DNA from: Cladocopium goreaui
Taxonomy: Eukaryota > Sar > Dinophyceae > Suessiales > Symbiodiniaceae
Direction of reading: 5' to 3'
Assembly: GCA_947184155.2 (NCBI GenBank)
Contig: CAMXCT020000491.1
Span: forward strand, 1-64,000
DNA length: 64,000 nucleotides
Shown in pieces: positions 1 to 11,427 of this stretch. A program made the position numbers and the translations under genes. Numbering within the stretch: the first letter of the stretch is position 1; every line of letters starts with the position of its first letter. The notes under the pieces were generated by a model, which saw only the letters and a program-made list of their open reading frames with translations, was not told the origin of the DNA and did no database searches.

Positions 1-37
1 GTGGAATAGCCATGGAATCAGCCAGTAGTGTAGCATC

Positions 38-87
38 CGGGTCCCAAGGAGACTTGGGACCCGATGGGATTCCAGGCAGCCTGGAAT
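38..87. other. Two adjacent perfect hairpins
   Basis: Positions 38-48 (CGGGTCCCAAG) pair perfectly with 53-63 around a GAGA loop, which fits the GNRA tetraloop pattern. Six bases later 69-76 (ATTCCAGG) pairs with 80-87 around a 3-base loop. Both are read directly from the sequence. Whether they act as RNA structure or are ends of a mobile element cut off by the window edge is unknown. Confidence 0.6.
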
Positions 88-209
88 TCGCCACACTTGG
101 GGATTCACCATCGAGCACGGGGGATGTTACCTTTGTTTTTTCAGATAAAAACGAGATAAAACCAACCTGTTTAGTGTGATATAGTGGGGATCCAAGGGGA
201 TCTAAGGCT

Positions 210-244
210 ATACATACATACACACACACATATACATATATACA

Positions 245-278
<34 letters not shown>

Positions 279-296
279 CATACATACATACATACA

Positions 297-327
<31 letters not shown>
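210..327. repeat. (CATA)n microsatellite
   Basis: Near-pure tetranucleotide TACA/CATA repeat with a short CACACA interruption. It has no coding content. The next 200 bases hold nothing recognisable. Confidence 0.95.
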
Positions 328-536
328 TTTTTTTATAACAAGCAATAGATGAGAATTTTAGGTTAAGCCATGGGAGACGCAAATCATCCATGTGCTTTGT
401 CATGTGGGAGGCGCGCCCAGCGAATAGACTCGGGATCTTTGAAGTAGATGGATTACATGAGGATGGGGAAAGATGTTTTGCCTCCAGACATGGATGGTTT
501 TCAATAAATCGGGTTTGATAATTTTGCCCATGTGTA

Positions 537-538
<2 letters not shown>

Positions 539-569
<31 letters not shown>

Positions 570-608
570 ATGTATGTATATATATATATATATGTGTGTG
601 TGTGTGCA
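539..608. repeat. (TCA)n followed by (TA)n and (TG)n microsatellite
   Basis: About ten TCA triplets run directly into TA and then TG dinucleotides. The triplet run reads as poly-Ser on + and poly-Asp on -. These are by-products of the repeat and not genes. Confidence 0.95.
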
Positions 609-729
609 TTTCACAAGGCAGAATGTACCTAGGAAATCTGGAGATCTTTGGAACTCCAGTGTAAACTGTGTAGTATCGGTGACCCTCCACAGAGGTGACC
701 CCCCAATCAGGCTTCTTTTCAGGGCTCAT

Positions 730-837
730 TACCCTCTGGTAAACATACACAAAGCTATTGAAAATTATGATTTATAGTGGATTTACACATTAAACATGGT
801 GATTTTCCATAGTTATGTAAACGTTTACCAGAGGGTA
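730..837. mobile_element. Family A palindromic MITE-like element
   Basis: Begins TACCCTCTGGTAAAC and ends with the complementary GTTTACCAGAGGGTA, with internal blocks CTATTGAAAA and GATTTTCCATAG shared with the other family A copies. About 108 bp. The outer TA at each end is compatible with a TA target-site duplication as made by Tc1/mariner-like elements (inference). It is too short to encode a transposase. Confidence 0.85.
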
Positions 838-1044
838 ACAACCAACAACTACGTTATTAGAAGGGTGAAGCTTAACCATGGGGGAAATCATTTGACTGCG
901 GGGTTGGGCTGTTGGTGTAGTTCCCTGAAATCCCACGGTGAGGTTATATGGGATGAACGGGTCTTTTTTGTTTCGTGCATGCTGCAAATGAGTTTGGTGA
1001 GAAAACGTGATTCAAGATGATTCACAAAACCCCAAGTAGCAGTT

Positions 1045-1180
1045 AATGTCAACCCTGGATTAATAAACCCCAAACGGCTGTTTAATTGGGAGGGTACCAT
1101 TTAAATGTCAGATGAAATGACTATTGGAGGAGTACCCCCCTAATCAATAAACCATGGTTTATCAATCCGGGGTTGACATT
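1045..1180. mobile_element. Family C inverted-repeat element
   Basis: The 25 bases at 1045-1069 (starting AATGTCAACCC) are matched in reverse complement at 1156-1180 (ending GGGTTGACATT), with about three mismatches. The 136-bp size and non-coding interior fit a MITE. No other copy was found in the window. Confidence 0.65.
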
Positions 1181-1475
1181 ATGTTTGATGGTTTTCAATG
1201 GGGTGATCATTCCAGAAATGGCCACAACTGAGGCTAGATGACACTGGCCTTGGCGATTCACCAGCAGTTGCTTAACGACTAGCTGCTTGATCTACAATCA
1301 AAAAGTTGGGTATCAAAATAAGGTGGATGTACTTTCAACTGAGTAAATGTTATGTTGAACATATCAAAATGGTGGATTTACTCAGTTGTTTTTCACTCTA
1401 TCTAAGTGAAATTAGTTTTTTCCATTGTTAATGGAGATAGTCAAAAACTAGAATACCATATATTAACCGGATATG

Positions 1476-1590
1476 CTGATTGGTAGTCTGCTGGGTGTTT
1501 CGATATGTTTATTCATTTTCAGCCATAGAAAAGGGATGATGATCCCCTATGACGAGCATATCTTTTGAATGGGTTGAAACCACCAATCTG
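1476..1590. mobile_element. Diverged family F element
   Basis: Starts CTGATTGGTAGT and ends GAAACCACCAATC, recalling the family F termini CTGGTTGGTGGTTT / AACCACCAACCAG. The interior contains GATGATCCCC and GACGAGCATA, as in related copies. Confidence 0.5.
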
Positions 1591-1925
1591 TGTGGTAATG
1601 TTTAATTTCCATGGGTAAATGATGATTAGCCACTCTCCAACAGATTTTTGGGTGCCAGTTTTGGACACACACCTTTGGCATTGAAGGCGTTGCTTGTGGA
1701 AATTGAAGGAATCATTTGAGGTGGTTCAAACAATTGTGGGGGCTGGGTGCGATTTGTAACCAATGGCCTCCCAGCTACATGGTTGTTTGAACATGTTATT
1801 AAAGCAGTTATAACCTGTGTTATTCATTGGTTAATGGCTTTTGCACCTATCGTTTTTGGTATTTCTTTCTATCATCACTGAGAATCCCAATCCCAAGTGC
1901 TGTTGGTAAAACCCATAGTTATTTT

Positions 1926-2003
1926 CTTGATATGGGATAATATGGGATAATATTGGATAAGATGGGATATAATATGGGATAATAATGGATAATAATGGGA
2001 TAT
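1926..2003. repeat. ATATGGGATAAT short tandem repeat
   Basis: Six or so imperfect copies of a GGGATAAT-containing 11-12 base unit. The same word recurs around 2225-2250. Confidence 0.8.
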
Positions 2004-2091
2004 AACAATATGATTAATGGGATTCTTCTTGTTGAAAGATGTTGAAATCACGAGAAATCGCTTCATTTCACCGCCTGGGACCCTTTCATTG

Positions 2092-2206
2092 CTCATGGCG
2101 AGGCACCGGCTTTGCTACCTCGCAGCGCGCGAGCTGACAGCCAAGCAGCCGGAAGAAGCCAAAAGCGGTGACTGTTTGGTGTGGTTTGGCAGTAAACTCG
2201 AGATAT
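2092..2206 (+). other. GC-rich coding-like island, unassigned
   Basis: A GC-rich block in AT-rich surroundings, open in more than one frame on both strands. The + frame reads ARHRLCYLAARELTAKQPEE. It may be an exon or an exon relic. No family is recognised and the strand is uncertain. Confidence 0.18.
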
Positions 2207-2209
2207 GGC

Positions 2210-2790
2210 ATATATTGATTGGATATTAATGGGATAATAATGGGGATATCTTGGGATATATATTTATATATCATTGATTTATATAACCGCAATGATATTT
2301 ATTCCATGCATGACCGTTTTGATGTGAACATTTCATCAAAACCCTTGGATTTGAGGGTTCAAACCTAGAAACCAAACATGTTAAATCAGTTCACATCATC
2401 CAATATTCCCTTCTTAATCCAAGTTTCCTATCATTTTTCCATATTTATTTATTTGTTTCCACAGTGTGTTATTATATAGTTATGGCCATTGACTAGTTAT
2501 AACTGGTGATTTCAGTGGGATTAGACATTCATTTCAATGGGGTGACTGTTAGTACTTATAGCTGGTATTTCGGGCCATAACTGTGGAGGTACCCCAAAAT
2601 GGAAAGTCCGATGGGAAAATGGATGATAACCCCAATAGCTGGTACTTATAGCCCCATGTATAGTTTATGTATGATCCCGTAGAAATAACCAGTTATAACT
2701 AATAAAATGACCATAATAATATAACCATATTATAATCCCATAGAAATCCCATAGAAATAACCATAGTATAACCTGTGTCGATGTCTTTCC
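2210..2790. other. AT-rich stretch without recognisable feature
   Basis: About 580 bases of AT-rich sequence with recurring short phrases such as TATAACTGGT, CCCATAGAAATAACC and AAAATGGA, which also appear near 13040-13140 and 21530-21620. It is probably old dispersed repeat. No open frame of interest was seen. Confidence 0.5.
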
Positions 2791-2794
2791 CCAT

Positions 2795-2935
2795 GATTTT
2801 GTCGATGTTTTTTCCCGCGAGGCCTCGATCCCTGCGGGTTGCCGGATGCGGCGGAGAACCTGCAGCGTGCCGCAAGGCACACAAGCGGCTGCGAGAGACC
2901 CCGGGGGTGGGGAGTTGAAAACGTGGCTGAAAAGG
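2795..2935 (+). other. GC-rich coding-like island, possible exon
   Basis: The + frame from 2817 reads RGLDPCGLPDAAENLQRAAR and stays open to about 2967, without low complexity. Two reverse frames are also open, so strand and identity are uncertain. No domain is recognised. Confidence 0.2.
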
Positions 2936-2939
2936 GGTT

Positions 2940-3032
2940 CACCATAGGAAAACCCTAGGAAAATGATGAAACTATAGGAAAACCATAGGACAATGGCGAA
3001 ACTATAGGAAAACCATAGGAAATGTTGATTTA
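2940..3032. repeat. ATAGGAAAACC minisatellite
   Basis: Three imperfect units of about 30 bases, each containing ATAGGAAAACCATAGGA and ATG..GAAACT. The same word forms tandem repeats at 11428-11531 and 39545-39616. Confidence 0.8.
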
Positions 3033-4100
3033 ACCATGCAAAATTGTGATTTTATGGCTTTTAATGTTGATTTGACGGGGATAGAATAGGAAAATCATGG
3101 ATCATACAACTAACAGTGTCCACAAAACCCTGGTGGGTTGATAAAAAATAGTCATTTGATAGGGATTTTATGCAGATTGACTTGTTATTGTTTAAACAAA
3201 TACAGGATTAACCATTCAATTATTGGGTACCCAATTTTGCCCCATACATTTATGTTGATTTTATGGGAGTTAATGATGATATACTGGGAATATCACGGGA
3301 ATCCGTGTTTTTTAGATGGGAAGTTGATGGGTGTTATACTGATGTCATAAGGAAATATCAGCAGGATGCTCACGGAATATCAATGAGATGCGAGTAGGAA
3401 GTTAATGGTTAATAATGGTGGGGATTCACCAACAATTGTGGGTCAGATTATATATATATATTATACAGTGGGAAATTGTTATATTACAACAATTATGGGA
3501 TTATATATCTATACTATATTTATTTACAATCATAGGATTACATATGTATATGCATATTACAACAGATTAATCTATGGATCATGGGAAAGTTCATGGATCA
3601 TTTGAAGTTGTTTCCCTTCGGTGTCCTTGTGGAAATCCCCGTGTTTTTTTGCAGCACGCCGGACGTTGGAATACCGGAGCGTTGTGGGACGTTGATGGAT
3701 TTTTCACCTAGCAGACATGGGATTTTAATGTTCATCTACCTAGATGTGCACCTGCAGAATAGCGTCTTCATGGATTTATGAACATTTGTCTCAATTACTG
3801 AAGTTGTATTTTATCTTTTGGTATTAATCAAGTGCTTTTTGCTTCTTTCCTACGTGTTAATGAAGCAAACACTCCATGGTAATTAAAGCGTTTCAAAAAC
3901 AAATCAACACGTATGGCAAAAGTGATGACAATATGATGTGCTTTCCAGAGTGCCATTGTCGAATACCAAACATGGTTTTCTCAAACGTGGCAGTGGAAAA
4001 GCAGGGCTTTGTTGATTGGGAAAAAATGTTAATAGGTTAAAAATGGTTGATAATGGCTATATATAATGATAAGAATGATCGATTATGATTTAAAATTGTC
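3033..4100. other. Mostly featureless AT-rich DNA
   Basis: Contains TA-rich tracts (3450-3460, 3500-3560). A slightly GC-richer part at 3600-3780 is open on + (KLFPFGVLVEIPVFFCSTPD) but has no recognisable domain. Nothing else was seen. Confidence 0.4.
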
Positions 4101-4102
4101 AA

Positions 4103-4165
4103 TAATGGAGGTTTCCGTTTTGTCAGGGGGGTACCCCCAGTTCATGGATGTTTTGGGGGTAATCC
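4103..4165. repeat. Family G-like fragment
   Basis: AATGGAGGTTTCCGTTTTGT followed by a GGGGGTACCCCC block. The same opening recurs at 43931 and, inverted, at 20281-20337. It appears to be one arm of a G-related palindrome. Confidence 0.5.
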
Positions 4166-4532
4166 CTTCATCGTCCCCTCCATCCATCACACCAGATTCC
4201 CAGAGGCTACTTGACCCACAAGGAGCATTAAAACGACCTGCCATTCACTGAGGTTTGCCAAACATACAATTCCCTTGGTCATTTTAAAGTGGCTAGCTGG
4301 GAAAGGTCATTTTTTCGTAAAATTATGGGAAAATCATTTATGAACTATATGATAGTGAGTTTCCAGATGGCATTTTTTTGATCACCAAAGGGCATTGATA
4401 AAACCATCCATGTTTCATGGCTAACTTTGGCCCTTGGGCGAGGTCTGAAATCGCACCATCCCGAGTGGCCGACAAAAGGCTTCACGAAACGCCGCGAAAA
4501 GGGCGCGACAGGAGGAAGCGGGTGGAGGTGTC

Positions 4533-4990
4533 TTGAGCTGTTCACATGCACACAAGCTACAAGCAGACTATATTGGTTTTGAATCAATGTATACCGTATC
4601 AAAATCCTTGAAACGTACCAGCTTTATGAAGCATCTAGATGTTATCCATACAAAGGGCATAGGAAATATGGCAACGATGGTGTCCATGCGTTCTATGCAC
4701 GTTGCTCCCATGGTACTTCCCAGCTGTTCAGTCTTGGTGGACGGGGTTGGCCACGTGAATCCCAGCGGTTTCAGAACTGAAAATGGCCATCAAAAAATGC
4801 GAGCTCAATCCAATAGACTTAGACTTTGCTTGAATTCCTTGGTTGAAGTCTGGATCTACTTTGCTTTCAAGCCTACAGCACTTGGAATTGATGCCAAAGT
4901 ATGGTTTCAACAGTTGATGACCACACCATTGCCCGTGAACCAAACCACCCAAAGCCTGACTTGCACATTGTGGTGCCCCTGCAGTTTTAA
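4533..4990 (+). other. Coding-like block, hypothetical
   Basis: The + frame is open for over 150 codons before it runs into a TA microsatellite, and the reverse strand is also open in pieces (for example 4728-4952). Composition is ordinary and not low complexity. It could be a decayed mobile-element ORF or host exons. No motif was recognised, and the last 30 residues of the + frame are microsatellite translation. Confidence 0.18.
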
Positions 4991-5037
4991 GTTTGTTGGT
5001 TTAGTTTCCCTCCATTGGCATCCATTAACTTGTTCGA

Positions 5038-5080
5038 TCTATATATATATATATACATATACGTATATATATATATATAT
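5038..5080. repeat. (TA)n microsatellite
   Basis: TA dinucleotide run with a few CG/CA interruptions. Confidence 0.9.
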
Positions 5081-5440
5081 TTAAATCGACTATACATAGT
5101 GTAAACATGTGTAAACTATATTACCTACTAGAATACATAAGTTCACCACCATGGTTTCGCGACTTCCATTGGAAATCTCTCCGGGGCCCGGGGATCGAAC
5201 CATGGCATGGCCTCACAAATTCCCTGGCGTTGGCGTCGGTGGTGGCTGCCATGGCTGGCGCTGGCAGCAGCCGAAGTGCCTGGGAGCTTTTGAAAATTGG
5301 GTTTTGAAATTTGATCATTTCAACATTCTTTAATCAGCAAAATGATCAATGTTTGGGATGTAATAATTAAGAATCAGAAACATATGAAGAGTGTTGAAGA
5401 AGCAAGAATCAGTGCCTGACCAATTATAGCATAGAACACA

Positions 5441-5854
5441 ATGTTTGGCGAAGAAAGGCTTTTATTTGCCCACGGTCCTGTGACCGGAAGAACGCCTCAA
5501 ACCTGTTCCTGGCTCAACGGGCTTGGATCTCCACGACTCCTTGGGGGAGAACATCGACCTGGTTTTGCTTCCACAGCCTACACTCATTGGAAGCACAGCT
5601 CAGGTCCTGGAAGATTTCTCCGGCCTCAAAGTTTCCCCAGTGGCAGAGCTTGGCACTGCCAGGTACAAAGTAAAAGCAGATCCTTTCAACGGACCCCCCA
5701 CTTGCTCCAGTTCCTGGTGGCCTGTGTCCCCATGCAGCACTCCATGGTTCCAATCCCTTCTCATAGGAGGGTCTCCTTTGATCAGCTCATGTCAAACATG
5801 AACTCCGGCCGGGGATTTCATTGGGAGGATCAGCTTCAAACAAGTGATCTATGA
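5441..5854 (+). other. GC-richer coding-like block, hypothetical
   Basis: The + frame starting at 5441 is open for 137 codons, a second + frame is open at 5523-5801, and a reverse frame at 5514-5753. Base composition resembles the other islands and differs from flanking DNA. No domain was recognised. The third-frame reading (LVLLPQPTLIGSTAQVLED) looks no worse than the longest, so the true frame is undecided. Confidence 0.2.
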
Positions 5855-5859
5855 TCTTC

Positions 5860-6250
5860 CAAAAAAACTGGACACCTCCTCAGTTCTTCACACCCCAATT
5901 CTTTTGACCTCAACTTTTAACAAGCCATTCACCATCAAATCATCGTCGGATGTCAGGGATGCGCCGTAAAAAGCTATACACCTCAACAGTCGTGGTCATG
6001 TTTCAATGTTGGAATCCCTCCATGTGAGATCAAGTAAACAAGAACTCAAAGATTTGATAATCCTTAATAATCCTTAGGTAAATCCGTTAGATAATTATTT
6101 TCCAAGGTTGTAGTACAATCAAAATCACTTGAGCAGTTAGTTGATGATTTGTAGTGGCTTTACGATATGAATATAGATAAACATTTTGTTTCAAGCGTAA
6201 ACAAGTCAATAGGAAGTAGATAGCAACATATGTCAACATATATATATATA
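5860..6250. other. No recognisable feature
   Basis: AT-rich sequence ending in a short TA run just before a family F element. Confidence 0.4.
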
Positions 6251-6350
6251 CTGATTGGTGGTTTGGAACATTTGTTATTTTCCCATTCAGTTGGGAATGT
6301 CATCATCCCAACTGACGACCTCATATTTTTCGGGTTGGCCCAACCACCAG
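6251..6350. mobile_element. Family F palindromic element
   Basis: CTGATTGGTGGTTTGGAACA at the left and CCCAACCACCAG at the right, with the internal family F phrase GGGAATGTCATCATCCCAAC. About 100 bp, MITE-like, non-coding. Confidence 0.8.
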
Positions 6351-6939
6351 ATATGTTTCATTGCGGATGAGGATGATCCATAGAGCGAATCCGTTTTTTT
6401 GACCAACCATGAGTTGTTTTAGGGATATGTTCGAAAACTTTATCCAACAGAAACCGCCTTTATTTGTGATGACTTGTGTATATCATCACCACCCCTTTAA
6501 GGCCACTTTTCAGGGGACCATACCAAAATGTACGTCCCTCCTCCTTAAAACGCTGGTGATTATATACTGTGTATATGTAATATATATAGAAATTGGGATG
6601 ATCATTTCGAACATCGTCCAATGCTTGGGACTGGCACTGCTCCTCATTCAACAACTTTGTCCAACAGTCTAAGTGAGTATAGTGAAAAAACAAGAAACTA
6701 CAGTTGGTTGATGATCATAGGCTGTTCTACTGACATGTGACATTGGTTTGATTTAGACACTTTAGACCCCATGTTTCCCACTTGCAGTAAGTATCTTTCT
6801 TTGACAGTTGTTTAAATGCCAAAACCCTACAAGGTGAGGCCCCTCCAGTTATGCTTGTTTTTTCAATACTATTACACTGAGTACATATAGTAGTTAGATG
6901 TAAGTCAACTTGGATAACATCAATCAGCTATACCTAGAA

Positions 6940-7340
6940 GAACCCTTAGGCACTTTTTTCTGCCCTCGGCGCCTAGGCAGCCGCATAGGCACTTTCACCC
7001 GGAAGTTTGCAAAACTCGGCAGATTTATATTGATGTAGGCATTTTTATCTCAAGATGTTTTTTGTACTCCGACATCATTTTGTGCCTAGGCATTTTTACC
7101 CAGAAGTTAGGTGGAAAAACCCGGAATCTAGGCGGAAAAACCCGGAATCTAGGCGGAAAAAAGCGGAATTAAGCGGAATTTTGTTCGAAACACTTTTCTG
7201 CACTGAACAACATGACAAGACCATACAAAAAAATTATCAGCCTCGGCATTTTTTGGGGGCCTAGGCATTTATTCTGGGAATCGGCAGAAATAAACGCCTA
7301 CAGGCAGGTTAGGCATTTTTTTCTGCCTAGAGGAGTTTGT
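6940..7340. repeat. Degenerate CCTAGGCATTTTT repeat region
   Basis: The words GCCTAGGCA and TAGGCATTTTTxC recur at least six times at irregular spacing, often next to CTGCC. At about 7109-7155 the 21-base unit AGGCGGAAAAACCCGGAATCT occurs twice in tandem plus a partial copy. Reads as a decayed repeat. Confidence 0.6.
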
Positions 7341-7404
7341 AGGTATCAGCTATATCAACTACAAATCCTATTTCCCCACCTGCCAGGTGAGGGTTGTTAG
7401 ATTT

Positions 7405-7535
7405 TATCAGAGCGCTCTTCCTCCGCGTCCTCGTCCTCGTCCTCGTCCTCCTCCTCGACTAGCTGTCCTCTTCCTCGACTAGCTGTCCTCTTCTTCCTCG
7501 TCCTCCTCCTCGCCTCCTCCTCCAGTTTCTCCTCG
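7405..7535. repeat. TCC/TCG-rich low-complexity tract
   Basis: Pyrimidine-rich run of CTCGTCCTC and GACTAGCTGTCCTCTTCC units. The reverse strand reads as Glu/Asp-rich peptide, which is a composition effect. Confidence 0.85.
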
Positions 7536-7594
7536 ACCATGTCTGCATCAACTTCCGCCTTGCCAACTCTTCGCCAAGCTCTTTGCCAACTTCC

Positions 7595-7869
7595 CAGCTC
7601 AGTGTGCACCGCTGGACCTCAACCTGGGACCTTCCCAGCTCAGTGTGCGCCGCTGGACCTCAACCTGGGATCTGCCCAGCTCAGTGTGCACCGCTGGACC
7701 TCAACGGGGGATCTGCTCAGCTCAGTGTGCACCGCTGGACCTCAACCGGGGACCTGCCCAGCTCAGTGTGCACCGCTGGACCTCAACCTGGGAGCTGCCC
7801 AGCTCAGTGTGAATTGGTGGAATTAAAAGTGGGAGCTGCCCAGCTCAGTGTGCACCGCTGGACCTCAAC
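7595..7869. repeat. 41-bp tandem repeat, about 7 units
   Basis: CAGCTCAGTGTG starts at 7595, 7636, 7677, 7718, 7759, 7800 and 7841, an exact 41-base period. Six of the seven copies continue GC(A/G)CCGCTGGACCTCAAC; the copy at 7800 diverges after the first 12 bases. Because 41 is not a multiple of three, each frame meets the unit in all phases, and two + frames remain open. It abuts the 12-bp minisatellite. Confidence 0.95.
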
Positions 7870-9148
7870 GGCCAGATAGAATGCCAGAAGAGATGCCAGA
7901 TAGAATGTCAGATAGAATGCCAGAAGGTATGCCAGATAAAATGCCATGAGATATGCCAGATAAAATGCCAGAAGATATGCCAGATAGAATGCCAGAAGGT
8001 ATGCCAGATAGAATGCCAGAAAATATGCGAGATAGAAGGCCAGAAGGTATGCCAGATAGAATTTCAGATAGAATGCCAGAAGGTATGCCAGATAAAGTGC
8101 CAGAATGTTTGCCAGAACATATGCCAGAAGATTTGCCAAATAGAATGCCAGATAGAATGTCAGATAGCATGCCAGAAGATATGCCAGATAGAATGCCAGA
8201 AGATTTGCCAGATAATATGCTAGAAGATATGCCATTTAGAATGCCAGATAGAATGCCAGAAGATATGCCAGAACATATGCCAGATATAATGCCAGAAGAT
8301 ATGCCAGATAGAATGCCAAAAGATTTGCCAGATAGAATGCCAGAAGATTTGCCAGATAGAATGTCAGAAGATATGCCAGATAGAATGCCAGAAGGTATGC
8401 CAGATAGAATGTCAGATAGCCAGAAGGTATGCCAGATAAAGTGGCAGAATGTTTGCCAGAACATTTGCCAGAAGATTTGCCACATAGAATGCCAGATAGA
8501 ATGTCAGATAGAATGCCAGAAGGTATGTCAGATAGCATGCCAGAAGATATGTCAGATAGCATGCCAGAAGATATGCCAGATCAGATAGAATGCCAGAAGA
8601 TTTGCCAGATAATATGCCAGAAGATATGCCATTTAGAATGCCAGATAGAATGCCAGAAGATTCGCCAGAACATATGCCAGAAGATATGCCAGAAGATATG
8701 CCAGAAGATATGCCGGATAGAATGCCAGAAGATTTGCCAGATAGAAACCCAGAAGATTTGCCAGATAGAATGCCAGAAGATATGCCAGATAGAATGCCAG
8801 AAGGTATGCCAGCCAGAAGGTGTGCCAGATAAAGTGCCAGAAGATATGCCAGAACATATGCCAGAAGATATGCCAGATTGATTGCCAGATTGATTGCCAG
8901 ATAGAATGCCGCAGCCAGAAGATTTGCCAGATAGAATGCCAGAAGTTATGCCAGAAGATATGCCAGAAGATATGCCAGAACATATGCCAGAAGATATGCC
9001 AGAAGATATGCCAGATAGAATGCCAGAAGATTTGCCAGATAGAATGCCAGAAGATATGCCAGATAGAATGCCAGAAGATATGCCAGATAGAATACCAGAC
9101 AGAATGCCAGAAGATATGCCAGATAGAATGCCAGAAGATTTGCCAGTA
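7870..9148. repeat. 12-bp minisatellite, about 100 units
   Basis: Tandem 12-mers of the form CCAGATAGAATG, CCAGAAGATATG, CCAGAAGGTATG and CCAGAACATATG, with rare frame-breaking insertions. The + strand reads (MPDRMPED)n in one frame and (CQI/CQK)n in another; the - strand reads (ILSGISSG)n and (FYLAYLLA)n. Since 12 is divisible by three, any frame without a stop in the unit stays open. The ORFs are a repeat consequence, but expression of a Met-Pro-Asp/Glu repeat protein is not excluded. Confidence 0.95.
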
Positions 9149-9248
9149 AGAAAATGTATAAATGTCATGGTGGGGATCACACGAAGTAAAGTAATTTTTG
9201 TTAGCTATTTAGGCTATATCAATTATAAATCCTAGGTTTTGTTGGTAA

Positions 9249-9464
9249 AACGGGTTTAACCTCCACCTTCATGGGCTAGATCATCTGGGCCTCACCTTCC
9301 GGCTCAGCATCAAGGTGTCCCAGCTAGCGGCCGAAGAGCGAGCGGCCAAACGCCAGGGCCAATGCAAGCAGGAGCGTGGCTTCATAGAAAAGCACTACTT
9401 GGGAGTTGACCAACGAACATATATTTCAAATGGGATACCATATGTGAACCAATCAAAGTTGGTT
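9249..9464 (+). CDS. Candidate exon, hypothetical
   Basis: The + frame is open for 72 codons between stops. Its GC-rich core at 9282-9400 reads LTFRLSIKVSQLAAEERAAK followed by more Arg/Lys/Gln/Glu-rich residues, which would favour an amphipathic helix or coiled coil. GC content drops on both sides, so the real exon is probably the core. No conserved domain was recognised and no flanking exon can be joined by eye. Confidence 0.3.
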
Positions 9465-10025
9465 TAACCGTTTCAATTTCACCACCAACAAATTAGGATT
9501 TTCACCCGTAGAAACTGTAAATTCATGGTTTGCCAAAATCGGATACTAGAGTCTAGAGTTTCTGCAAACATTTGGGTTTCCAAAACATGCAAAATATCAC
9601 CCCGGTGGTCAAACGTCGGCAACTCCGTTTGTGAGCCGCTCAAAATCCTTGTTTTTGGAACCGTCTAGTTGGCATGTGCCCCAGCGAGAGGAGACGGGCC
9701 GACAGAATTTTTTCCTGCTCTTTCCCTTGAGTAGCAGCCAGCTGGGGCCTGGAATATTGGGAAGGTCAAGATCCGGATATCATCCGCAGCCTAGATGGGA
9801 TATGATACCACTACAATGGGGATATCTTGGAATATTTTTCAGTGTTGATATGTTCCAGGCATTATTTCAATCCGTTCGCCGCATTCGGCAGTAGTTTTCC
9901 TGCGTTTTATCCAACATATCTGTGTAGGGGTGAAACTAGTGTAAAAATTGTGGACCTCCACACGAAAGTTCGACTGCGTTCGGCTACATTGTTTCCCAGG
10001 GTGTGGCAGTTTGAGGAACACCCCA
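9465..10025. other. No firm feature
   Basis: Moderately GC region with short open frames on + (9631-9894). There is nothing recognisable, and no MITE termini were found. Confidence 0.35.
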
Positions 10026-10026
10026 A

Positions 10027-10250
10027 GAACCACTATACATATATACATATATACAAATATACATATATACATATATACATATATACATATATACATATAT
10101 ACATATTTACATCTATACATCTATACATCTATACATCTATACATCTATACATAAATACATATATACATATATACATATATACATATATACATATATACAG
10201 AAATACATATATATACATATACATATATATATTATCATTGTTATATATAT
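10027..10250. repeat. (ATATACAT)n microsatellite
   Basis: Over 20 copies of an 8-base TATACATA unit with a CATCTATA variant block at 10110-10150. The translated YIYIHI peptides are artefacts. Confidence 0.95.
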
Positions 10251-11020
10251 ATATCCGTTCCTACATTGCATATTGCATTGCATGACAAGAATCGTGTTTG
10301 GCCGCTGTGTGCTTTGAATTTGACCACTGATTCAACGCTTGGAAGCCGTACTTAGGTTTGGTCAACTTCACTACGCCACCATCGAGTCTGTCTTGTTTCT
10401 GACCTCAAAAGATGGGATAGATCTGAGTTGGGCTCATCCATGGCCGCTTTTTAATCCGACGTTCAGGGGGTCAAAATCGATCAGCTTCAATGTCTTCCGA
10501 CTTCTGAAGGCTCCATGTCTCATATTACTGTAAGTGGACTTCCAATTTCATTGACTGTGTAGTCATTGAAGTGAATCAAATGACCCACTGAATTCTTTAA
10601 CATAGCATCATTTGTTCGCACTGTCTTGGGGGCCCGGTAATTTCCACTGTCATTGATAATGGGTGCCCTTGAGCACCAAGATACATACTCAAATGCAATG
10701 CATCAAGATACAATGTGGGTTATATGTATTATTATCAAGGTACTTTGATTTTTATTAGCTTCCTTGGATCATCACCTTACCATTTGGGTGGTTTGCAAAA
10801 ATTCTCACCTACCCAGTTCCCCAGTTCGCATTGGTTGTACTGGACCTTCACGTCCATCACTCCGCGCATTCTTTCGGGTGAGGTTCCACCAGCCCGCAGC
10901 CAATGTGTTGCTTCTCAGTGACTTGGCAGCAGCTATGTCATGACTTGAGGTTGTACAAGTGTCACAGTTGGCTTGCAACAGTTTATGTTAAAATTCTATA
11001 TAGCTGTGCACTGTAGAATG
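10250..11020. other. No firm feature
   Basis: Two short + open frames (10339-10533, 10715-10921) of ordinary composition and no recognised domain. No palindromic element was detected. Confidence 0.35.
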
Positions 11021-11025
11021 ATAAA

Positions 11026-11095
11026 TATGATATGATATGATATGATATGATATGATTTGATATGATATGATATGATATATATATATATATTTATA
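11026..11095. repeat. (ATATG)n microsatellite
   Basis: About ten GATAT pentamers followed by a TA run. Confidence 0.95.
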
Positions 11096-11427
11096 TACAC
11101 ATTAATTATGGTTATTTATTTATGTATAGTGAAAATCACTTATTACATCGAATATTTAGACATTCCCTCAACATTTTTTTTCATATTTGACACATGGGTA
11201 TGGATCAATACCTATTAATACCATTTTTAGGGGGATGAACATCCATAAATCCCAGCTATTTTGATGTGAACTACAGGGGGATAGGGTTTTGACCCATCCC
11301 CACATGCCAGGCTTTGATTTGCCGGAGCATCTCTTCGATGCATATCTTTCTGAAGGCCGACCTCGTGCTGGGGATTTATGATGCTGGGATGTTTTGGAAC
11401 AAGCTTTTCCAGTTGGGGATACCATAT

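Noticed and set aside
7804-9180. Several 100-211 codon frames on both strands
   Set aside because: Products of a stop-free 12-bp tandem unit. They coexist in three or more frames, so length is not evidence of a gene.
9839-10285. Tyr/Ile/His-rich frames over the TATACATA repeat
   Set aside because: Microsatellite translation. Similar YIYI frames at 574, 4990, 19700, 23680 and 57008 were dropped for the same reason.
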